This document shows positions 48,501-60,500 of a DNA stretch of 64,000 nt, in pieces; within the stretch, counting starts at the first letter, position 1, and each line of letters begins with the position of its first letter. Position numbers and translations under genes: made by a program. Source of the stretch: Spisula solida. Lineage: Eukaryota > Mollusca > Bivalvia > Venerida > Mactridae. Below the pieces are notes generated by a model, which saw nothing but the letters and a program-made list of their open reading frames with translations, did no database searches and had not been told where the DNA came from. The stretch is from NCBI GenBank assembly GCA_947247005.1, contig OX365953.1:7507001-7571000 (forward strand), in the 5' to 3' direction.

Positions 48501-51500
48501 TGGGGTCAAAAAACTAGGTCACTAGGTCACATCAAAGAAAAACCATGTTAACACTCTAGAGGTCACATTTTTACCTAATCTTTCTAAAACTTGGTCATCT
48601 GGGGTCATAAACTAGGTCACCAGGTCAAATCAAAGAAAAATATTTTTAGCACTCTTTAGGTCATGCCTTTTGCCTAATATTTATGAATTTTGGTCACAAT
48701 GTTTGTCTCTATGAACTCCAGGTCAAGTTCGTAACTGGTCACTAGGTCACATCAAAGAAAAACATTTTAAACACTACAGATGTCACATTTCGATGGTTTG
48801 GCGGAAAACTATTGTAACTCCCTCTGTTTTATATAGGAGTTACAATAGTTTTCCGCCAACCCATCGATTTTCTATCTCATCTTTATAAACACCAAATATT
48901 AAGGTCATATCATAACAAATACTGATTCTGCCTAAACTGCTAGTCATCAGGTGAGCGCTTTAGGGCCACATGAGCCTCTTGTTTCTTATTCTGACACGAC
49001 GGCTTTGTTATATTTTAGTCTCTTTAGAGTCGCAACAAACATTTTCTGTCATTTGGTGTCGTTGCCTAGCCTTAATTGTGAGCGAATAGACGATCCCATG
49101 CATTTGTTTCGCGATATACTCGTAAATGTAGTATATCGAAAAGAATAATATGAACTAAGACTCAGCCTATTTTAGCGGTCTATGTCAGTTGTCCTACATT
49201 ATTTGTATCATGCTCATCTAGCACTGGATTTTTTCGATGATGCATAACTTTACAATAAATTGTTCGGTTATGAACCTGGAGGAGCCCGTTACCTAACCAA
49301 GCCGTTTCCAAAATGCGCTACCGAGCTAAGCAACGACACGCTACGAATACCGTTTCTAAACACTTTGCTAGGCGAGTGCAAGAAAGCGCTCGATAGCGGT
49401 TTGATACGAAATATTGGGTACGACGTTACGAAGGACGATACGAACCTGCAGCTATCGATTTTTAAGGTCATTGTATAACTTCGTTGATTATGTGTATAAA
49501 ATACTGCGTTCCTTGTTTAAAACAAGTACTTTCGTGGTTTAAACAGTTAATTTAACTGATATTAAAGTCAGCCTGCCACGGTCTGTGATTTTCACCGCTG
49601 AATTTTCAAGATGGCGGTCATAAGTTCATAAGCATCATTAAAGCATCATTAAAAAATAAAAGAAAATTTATGAGCTGCCGAATATCGCATTTTAAACAAC
49701 TTTTGTTATTCTATTGGCAGCCATTTTTCATTATCATTCTTTCAGTGCGGAATTGTAACATAAATTTCCAAACCCATTAGTGAATTCGAACTCTGACCAA
49801 ATCACGTGACAGGTGTTACCATAAAGCGGATCGATATCCGCAGGCCTAACGGCCTGCTGATAGTCCGCTAATACTACAACGTTTATTGTAGTACGGAGCA
49901 CTATATAGGTAAACATTATAGTGTTTAGAGGGTCTAACATATAAATATATAAACGGATCTTCTTCGTTCAAAAGTAGTTAAATGAAAGATAGACTGGTTA
50001 GGCGTGACTTGTTCATTACGTCATATCTCGATTTGTTCAATTACGTCATTTTACTTATTAAAACTAGGTCACTCGGCTATGACTTTCAGATTTTTTGTTG
50101 CTGAAATCGAGCCTTTCAACGTGTTAATACTGTTACTTAACTTTTAAGACTAAAGGTTGCTAAAACTATGTAGTTCAGCAGTTTTACTGTTGTAACTAGG
50201 TCATTCAGCGTAGGCATTCTGCCTTTTGTTTGCTGAATCTGTTCTATTCAGTGTTTATACAGTGGGACAAGGGATGTTTAATTTTCTGGTCGGTAGTGTG
50301 TTGGGCACTTCTTCGTTTTAAGATTTCTGACAGCTAAAACTAGGCATTGTATTCCTTTTGCTGTGGACACTGGGTCATTCAGCTAGTAATAATTTATTAT
50401 ATTTTTCGACAGCTTTGACTTGGGTGGATCTGCGCTTGTTTAGTTGGGCATTGTGTCTTTATGTGTTTTATGTTTCCTGTGCTCGGTTGGTTCAGTTGGG
50501 TATTGTGTTTTTAATGTTTTATGTGCTCGGCTGGTTAAGTTGAGTGCTGCATTCTCTGTCTGACTTAATATAATCTTTTTGGGCGTGGCTGCTGGGATTT
50601 ACCTTTTTACCTCTGAAACTAGGTCGTTCGGCGTTTTATTGCTGTAACTAGGACATTCAGCTTTTTTATACATGTAGCTGAAACTAGGGCATTCAAATTT
50701 TGACAGCTGGGAATTGGACTTCCGATGTTATAACAGTTGGGACTTTGGCTTTTAAGGGTGGTTAAGTTCATTTACTCGTGCAGTTATGTGTTGGGCATTG
50801 TGACGTGTAATTGTGGTATGTGATGTTTTTATGTTTTCTGTTTTCGGCTGTTTAAGTTGAGTGCTGCCTTCCCTGTCCGTTTGTTTATTATCGTTTAGCT
50901 TATTTTAGTTGGATTCTTTTCATGTGGTTTTATAAAAGGCCGATATACCAATAATAATAATGATCTTCAACATATTCATAAATGAAAATGAAAAGCAAAT
51001 AACAAGAAGGCAATGGGCCCCAATAGAACATGTATATCACTCACCTGGTATCATCAAGATCTTAATCAGTTTCTGAGAACATATAGAATGTTTTATCAAT
51101 ATAGCCATATATGCCGAAAATAAAAATTACTCTTGTCACCAATCAGACAGGAAATCAGAAATATAGAATGCAGTAGAGGGTCATGTGCAACAAACGTACA
51201 TTCCAGTAAATTTATTTTAAAATGAAAATTAGGATTTCGGTAGAGGGTCACCAATAAACATTTCTGTGGAATAATTTTGAAAGGGGGCAGCAGTTTCTGA
51301 GAAGATTTTCAAAGATTTTATTGATAAAAGAAGAAGCTCCACCTAAGCGGCCATGGTATTTGAATGTATTGTTTGAAAGAATTTTTCCACGAAAAACGAC
51401 GGGCAAAGACCGATCACCATAGCTAACTATGAGCAATCTGTGCTCAGGTGAACTGAAAACATCCCTACCTGTAACACAATCCACACCAGCTATATATGAG

Positions 51501-54500
51501 CAAGACGTAGAGACAATGCCAAAATTACAGTCAGCAAGAGAGTTCTCTGATCCAGAACATCCAAGATCAGATAATATAGGTCGTCCACGCCCGTTACCAA
51601 AACGCGCCGATGTATACGCTATGGATAGATTCCTGTAAATAATGAGAATGTGTGGATATCAAATGTAGAATAATTAAACATTATTATAACCGCGGTAAAT
51701 TACCACATGTAACAAATTCATACAGTGCAGGGTGTGCGTAATTTGAATACTTTTGTATCGTATGTTTCACTTACTTTGTGTTTTAAACTGAATATAATTT
51801 AGTTTTAACACATAAATAAGAAATCAATAGATAACATTTTAAGCATACCCTGAATACCCGAGAGAACGACAGATGACGCTGGCATCGGTTTTATTTAATT
51901 TGGGGCCACAAACGCGTCCCCAATTGTTACCATCAACTGAAACCTCTACTCTCCCGTTTTGTGAACGTGTTCCATCGGTAAGACGAATGTGTAAATCTGA
52001 AATTGGATACATACAAGGGATGTTCGGAAAGGTTCGAGATAAGTGCCGTAATATTTTTATTTCTTGATATTTTTCAATGTTTTCTACACTTTATAGCTTT
52101 ATATATTCAATATACATTTTGTACTTATTAAATGTATATGAATAATTATATTATTCCAATTATATCAATCCATTCGGACGATCAATTCTGCTGCTATGTT
52201 AACGCCAGGAAAGCATGACTCTATGAAGAATGAATCCAGAGCAACGTTTTCCAATTAACATTTTGCGTCTTATTATTATGCCCCCCATCTTTGATGAGGG
52301 TGTATATTGCTTTGTACATGTCTGTCGGTCGTATAAAATGGTTTCCGTTCAATAACTCAAGGATCTTCAAACTTTACATGGAGGTTGGTCAGCAACAGTA
52401 GATGACCTCTATTGATTTTGAGGTCAGTAGAACAAAGATCAAGGTCACGGTCAAGGTGACCTTTATCATTTTTGACTATTTAAATTGTTTCCGTTTAATA
52501 ACTCAAGCACGCTTTGATCCAGGATCTACAAACTTTACATGGAGGTTGGTCAGCAACAATAGATGACCCCTATTGATTTTGAGGTCAGTAGGTCAAATTT
52601 CAATGTCACTGTGACATTAATCATTTTTGACTATCGGGCTGCCATGGGGGCATACGTGTTTTACAAACATCTCTTGTTGTATATTATCATGTACGAGGTG
52701 TGTCCAAAAAGTTCGAAGACACTTGTGATAAAATGAAAACAAAACAACATATCCACATTAAACTTCAGTATTACGACAAACATTGCAATTACTTATAACA
52801 CAGAAATTTTCAGTGAAATGCATGGAGTATAATTTTTTGTACAATCATTCAAGTGTGCTCACTCGTACCCAAGCGGCGCAGGTAGCGACGTCAGTAACGT
52901 CCGCAACGTAAATTAACAACGTTAAAAATGTCACAAAGGTTTCAAAGTAGCACCCACCGTTATCAATGTTTCGTCTGCCTCTGTCGAAATCTGTCAACAA
53001 CCTTAGCACCCATCGCGCGCATTCCTTATTCATACCTTACTGCTGCTTAGTATGTTATTTACTGTTCCATTGCTCAATTCAGATCGATCCTCTAGCTCAC
53101 GAATGCTCACACGTCTATAATTATTGACGATCTCTTCTATAGACGTCACAGTAACGTCGTTTATAATTATCGGTTGTCCGCGCCCTACGCCTGCTTCATT
53201 ATTAGTTCTTCCATCTGAATATCGTTTGTGCCACTTGTAAATAAGTGCTCTATACACGGAATCCTTGTATGTAGCAGACCGAAGTGTTTTAATGGTTTGA
53301 ACCGGTGTTTTGTCCAATGATGCACACAATTTAATGAAAGGCCGTTGTTCTTCGACGTCAAAAAACGTCCATTTTCGTTTACAATAATTCCTTAGGTCCT
53401 TATGATAAAAGTTTATTTTTTCAACGTACAGGTGTTCTATTGTAATGATATTTGGCGGACGTGACGTCAACACAACCTCGTGGCACGCTGACAAACGTCA
53501 ATATATTCGCACCAAAATTACGCAATTGCCATGACATTATATCAATCATACTAACTAACGAACTTGAGCTGCGCCGCTTAGCAAAACCATGATATATAAA
53601 ATATCATATATATTTTTTTATTTTTATAGTACATTCAGTCAAATTACTACAGAATATGTATTTTGTAATAAAGTATAGAGGTCTGGTGAAAAAGAAAATT
53701 TCATGACGCCGGATATCTTTTAAATTGGGATGTCTACGAACTTTTTGGACACACCTCGTATTATCTTCTTGTTTGGTTAAAACAGACAGAGGCGCTTTCT
53801 GTGATCATAAATAAGTAGAATGCATAGTGCGCTAATAAGCTAGATGATGAAACTGTACTACATTCAATATACGCGCATTGCGACTTATGACTTTTCCCCA
53901 CATTCAAAAACAAATTGAGAAAATCACGTTTCGATGACATTGCAGATGTAATGGTGGTTTTCCGAGGAAAACGTAAAAACCTGCTTTGCAAAATGTTGTG
54001 GAGTAACTTGCTCAGGATTTAATATTAACGAAACTTGGGACGTATGTGATGTAATACTATGAAACCAAACTCGTGACCGTGCTTAATTCTACGATAAAAC
54101 ACAGGTACATATTCATTATTCCTTAAATAAAATACAACATACAGGTAATTTCAATTCCATTGTAGACTAAAACATGCATGAAAGTATGTTATATTGTATA
54201 TCAAATAAAACTTTAAAGCATATGTGTTTCGGATGTGCAAACTACTTGTGGTTATATTCAAACATATCAAAACTGTAACATATATTATGAATCACCCTGT
54301 ATATAAATGGGAAAGTCGACATTGACCTACCGTTTACACAGGTTATGCCAACGTTGTTATAATAATTGCAATTGCTGCCCGTCTTTGCAAAATGGCCACA
54401 TTCTCCCAAATTAGACTCGGGGGAGCATGCGATATCAGTTACAAATGATATACTAGAAGCATGACCGAAGTATCCTCCTTGGTATATTATAGTTCTGTTT

Positions 54501-57500
54501 CTATAAACATAACGCATCATTGGTGTTTCAATACAAGGGAATTGAACTCATAGTTTGTGTATGTATAAACTGTATGAAACATTCTACCTATTAAATTGGT
54601 ATATTACATGTAATTACTAATTAGCAAAAATAATGAAAAAGTGACTATAAACAAGTTTTTGCAACAAATAGCAAGATATGTGAACTATGCTTAAAAACTA
54701 GTATTGCTGTTTTTTTCAGTGAACTGCATTTGAACATTTACTGTGAATTCATACTACTAGTATGTACCCAAAACAACATCGGGGATCAATAAACAGAATA
54801 TTTTGAGTTATAACTAACATCGAAAAGTCGAATTGCTTTATTTACACGTAGTTATGACTACCATTATCCGGTTTTAATACTTACGTTGGCATGGACAACA
54901 TTCTGCATACTATTTCGGCATGAGTTTTGTCAAAGCCAATATCACAGACACTACCCCATACGTTGTCGCCTCTTGAAAATTCTACCCGGCCAGTGTTGTT
55001 TGATGTTCCACCTTCTAGACGCACATGTATATCTGTATGATAAAGTGGGGGAGGAATGACAACTTGACATCTCTTGCAATCTTCAAATCGAGGACAAAAA
55101 GGAGAAAAAAATCGAAAAAAATCGGGTAGTTCATGTAAAAACTATGTTTGTACAAACTCGACTCAATCCATTTTAACACCATACTTTCGAGTCATGTCAA
55201 CCTTAGAAACTTGTCTCTACTATATAGTCTACTAATAGTTATATCAGAAAAATTTATCTGTCAAGAATTTGAAATAATTTGCTTGATACAAAGCATCGAT
55301 TGAAATCTATAGTAGAATAGTTTTATTTTTTTAAGAATAAATGAGTCTTGAAGCAGGGGACTTCTGTATTGCTTACAATTCTTAATGACTTGTTCATTCT
55401 GTCATATCTCGATTTGTTCAATTACGTCATTTTACTTATTGAAACTAGGTCATCCGCTTACGGCTTTCAGTTTTTTTTACTGAAATCGGGTCTTTCAACG
55501 TTTTAATATTGTTACTTAACTTTTGAGACTAAAGGCAGCTAAAACTATGTAGTTCAGCAGTTTTACTGTTGTAATTAGGTCATTCAGCGTAGGCATTCCG
55601 CCTTTTGTTTGCTAAATATTTTCTATTCAGCTTTCAAACAGTTGGACAAGGGATGTTTAAACTAGCTAAAACAAGGCATTATAGTCCTTTTGCTGTGGAA
55701 ACTGGGCCATTCAGCTAGTAATAGTTTATTATACTTTTCGACAGCTTGGACTTGGGCGGTTCTGTGCTTGTTAAGTTGGGCATTGCGTCTTTATGAGTTT
55801 TATGTTTTCTGTGCTCGGCTGGTTGAGTTGGGTGCTGCCCTGTCTGACTTAATATAATCATTTTGAAGGCTTCTTCGCTTATTTCAAAATGATATTTTGG
55901 GTGCTCTATGTGATGTCCTTGTGATGTGTAGTCGTCCGTGTGCTTCGTGAGTGGTGGTCTGCTGACTTTTACTCCGGTTCCGATTATGTTTGACTGACTG
56001 AGACAGCAAAAACGACATTGCGACTGTTAGTTGTCACTTGGTATCTTTCTTGTTTGTGTATTTCGTGCTCTGCTGTTCTTACCAAGTGTTGCCTTTCGTG
56101 TCCGATATGTCATTACTTTATAAAGATGTATAACAAGAAGTGCTACATTCAAAGTGGCTGGCTCAAAACAAGGACTATACGAATAAGTGAATTTCCATAA
56201 CGGTGGATCACTGGCTTATTAACTATGATTAATTAATATGCAGTACCTGTCGTTATAACATATGAAGTAATGCATACAATGTAACGAAATTTTAGGACGT
56301 TGTTTCAATAGATTAAATCATGATTACGCTGCTCATGGTACCACCCTGCTTTTGAATCAAAGAGGAGTAACCGCACAGTACTTACCACCGTGACACGATA
56401 CACTGACTTCTTCTGAATGTCCACAACGGTAAGAACCCCAGGATAGATGTTTGCAGTCAAATAAGCTTTCCTCAGTACCCGTGCAAGAAACATTGTCCAG
56501 TAATATTGGTATTGTTCCCTGGCTATTGGTTCTGGGTGTATTAGCTATAGGAACGCCCCTAAATAACCATACATATACATTTGTATAACATAAATTGCCA
56601 TACACGTATTTAGTATAATGATGCTGCCTAAGTGATATGAGAAAAATAATTGATTTTTTGATGTACCAAATTTCGTGAAAACAGAACATACTTTCCTTTT
56701 ATATCAAACTACTCTGGTCGATTAAAAAATGCCGGAAATAGCTATTGAAGTCTTCTAACTTCTGCAATGTTTTAAAAGGGGTCATATTGATTGCATTTTA
56801 ATACATTGTTCTTAGGCCTTTGTTATATACATGTAGTTCAAATCCAGTCTGATGAACAGAAATAATGATGGACATAACATAGACAGACTTACTCGTACTT
56901 CAACATGCGACATACAACATCAGCATCAGTGTTAGTAAAGTTGTTATTACACACTGTGCCCCATTGACCATTGTGATAAACTTCCAGTCTTCCTTCATAC
57001 GGGTCATTACCATTAACAAGACGAACCGAGTCTGTCAAAACAATAAACAATACAAGTATACATTTTAGTCAGTAGCTGATTTGCAAATATTTTCAGGTAC
57101 ACCATACTTACTTAACGTTTGATAAAAGTCAAAACATATAAAAACAAAAATCGGTGAGTGGCAAGTTCTTAGTGTACAAAAAATGCCTGACATCAAACTA
57201 TATAACTCCAATATAGTAAATTAGGTTACAATAAAGTTTGACTGGTTTAACAAGAAGATATATATGTACGTATCAACTATATAGACCATGCGTACCTTGT
57301 ATGTCAAACGACTCCGTAAGTATGCCATTGTATAGAATGACCAACGACAAAAAACAATTACTAGTTTTGGATTGATAAAATGTATTCGTTTATAACTTAC
57401 GTGAACAATATTCCTGATTGCAAACTTTTGTCTCCTTGGGATTTCCTAGGCAGTTTTTCCCATATGCTGATGGAACTGGGTTCGAACAAGTTCGTGTTCT

Positions 57501-60500
57501 ATCTGACATACAGTACGCAGAGCAAGTTGACCAGGACGTCCATATGGTCCAACCACCATTTACAAAACTTCCTATAAAATATTGTTTTATTTTAAGAGTA
57601 CTGCAGCACACAGAAACGGTAGGAGCGCCTAGCCACCAACGAAAGTCTAGAATGTATACAGACGATCGACAATTGACAACCACTGTTCCTGAAATCCACC
57701 AAAAGCATTTCGTTCTAAGGAGGCATACTTATAATAAGTGATCAAATATAGGACATATTATTTTCTATGTACGCGAAAGGAAACGTCCATCATAATATGC
57801 ATCAGGGCCAACATCTTCACTATTATGACTGTCCAAAATTATATATTAAAATGTGTTGGTGTCTCTGTAATATACAGGGTGATCATTAATATAATTATGG
57901 TAACATAAATAACTTTAATAACTTTGTAAGATTTTATGATAGAGAAGTAGTTTGACCCTTGTTATAAAGCTAATGAGTCCAAGTTTTTTGGATATGACTT
58001 ATAAATGCATGTGATATAAAGGTGACGTCCATATCGTCCTTGATGCTGCCATACATTTTCAATGATTTCAAGAAATTTTTGCCACTGTATCATTTCGCCG
58101 AAGACCATACATTTACTTGGCCTCTACACTCACCAGACTTAAACCCTTTAGGTTTCTTATAATGTGGATGCATAGAGGGAGGAATGTATACTCCAAAACC
58201 AGAAACAATATTTGTTTGAAAACTTTAATACAGTGTGAAATTCGTAGCATCGGTGGTGTAACATGCAATGTTTCAATTGGTTATTTTCGACGTATTTTGG
58301 GGATGGTTTTGCAGTCTTGCAGAATAAAGGGGAACGTTTCGAACTTATGCTGTGAAAAAAGTATGTGACATTTGAAAATGATTTATGTGTAGAATAAAAC
58401 TTACATATGTATGTTAATCAAAGGTATATAAAAATATATATTATCTTAACAACTGATAAAGTTATTAAAGTTATTTATGTTACCATATATTAATGATCAC
58501 CCTGTATACGACACAAATACTAGTCTACCGTAGTACTAGAGGGCCATATGGCTAGATTGAAGCTTTAGAGAACCAACAAATTAGCAATTATTAAAACTAC
58601 CTGTACATAGGTGTGTATTGCAAACTTTTGACTCCTCGTCCTTTCCTACACAACTATGTCCTAGTGCCGTAGTATTACAGTGTCTACTTCTCCTAGACAT
58701 ACCTCCTTCACAAGATGCTGAACATGTACCCCAGTCTGACCATGCTGTCCAGGTTCCGTCTGAAAATATATTGGTTACATTAATTGAATTGCATTGACAG
58801 GGATAGACTGTTCTTGGAATAATGCGTATTTGCTGTCTAGATTAATTTGAGTTATGTTTATACCATACGTGTAACTGGGGGTGTCCAAGCGATGACATAT
58901 GACGACGTGCATAAGAATTTTATTGATCGCTGAGGTAGGTGCAAAAGAACGTTCTCACCATTTTCGCCAATTAAATAGCTTTAATGGATTGCGTACATTT
59001 GCAAGACAAATGTCTGTACCGCTTGAAATAACAACGAATGTATGTGTAAGTATAAAGACGAATAAGTAGAATTAAAACTGTCGTTTAAAACGAAGGGTCG
59101 TCAAATATTCGTGGTAGCTAGTTATGTTATTAAACCTGCCTGTACAAGCTTGTGTGTTGCAAACGTTGTATTCCTCGTCTTTCCCCACACAACTATGTCC
59201 TAATGCAGTGGTATTACATTGTCTATTTCTCCTAGATATACCTCCTTGACAAGATGCTGAACACGAACCCCAGTCTGACCATGCTGTCCATGTTCCGTCT
59301 GAAAATATATTGGTTACAGTAATTGATTTGCATTGACTGGGATAGATTGTTCTTGGAATAATGCGTGTTTGCTGTCTAGATTAATTTGAGTTATGTTTAT
59401 ACCATACGTGGAACGGGAGGTGTCAAGGCGAAGACATATGACGACTTTTATTGATCGCTGTGGTCAGCAGTAGGTTCACCACTTTCGCCAATTAAATAGC
59501 TTTAATGGATTGCATACATTTGCAAGACAAATGTCGGTACCGCTTGAAATAACAACGAATTGTGTAAGTATAATGACGAAAAGGTGGAATTGAAACTGTC
59601 GTTTAAAACGAAGGTCGCCAAATATACGTGGTAGCCAATTATTAAACATACCTGAACAAGCTTGTGTGTTACAAACGTTGTATTCCTCGTCCTTTCCTAC
59701 ACAACTATGTCCTAGTGCCGTAGTATTACAGTTTCTACTTCTCAGAGATATACCTCCTTGACAAGATGCTGAACATGTACCCCAGTCAGACCATGACGTC
59801 CAGGTTCCGTCTAAAAATGTGTATAATAAATTGATGCTCTTATTTGTATTTATTGGCATCAACTCGAGTTTTCCATACAACAAAACGCTATGTTCCGATC
59901 ATTTGTTATGGAATGCTTATTAATTTGTTTGTCCTTGACCTTACAAACCTTATTAGTACAAAGCATAGTTATTGACAACACGTCGCTTGGATTTTGTGCC
60001 GTACAGTATTGCCCACACTATTTCATTAGAAGCATAGGTAGAACATCAACAAAAGTTCGAAATACCCCAAAACTTACTTTCCTATATCCTGCAATATCAG
60101 GTATATTAAACACTTTTACTTATCAATTAAGTAACTATTATTTATGTTTGCATAACCTGGACTCTGAAGTTCATTTACATTTTAATGAAACAAACAACAA
60201 ATTGGATGAAAGTGTCCAGCCCCAAGGTATGCTTGAACGCTTATTAGAAACCATTTGAAATAAACAAATAAATATGGTTGAAAACATAGAAGACGAGTAT
60301 GATGAGTAACAATGATATGCTATGAACATTTCCCCATTTAACGTTAAGATTCAGAAGCGTTACCTGTGCAGGATTCGAGCAGGCAGCCACTAACATCCCA
60401 TGAGTATCCATCACAGAATTGTCCAGATGGCCCAGGAGAAGGGTTTGTACAATGCCTATCTCTTTTATGGAACCCTACACCACATGTAACACTGCAACTA

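Noticed and set aside
59890..60258. 122-codon plus-strand frame with a hydrophobic N terminus
   Set aside because: It lies antisense in an intron between TSR exons, with no domain, no splice support and AT-driven composition.
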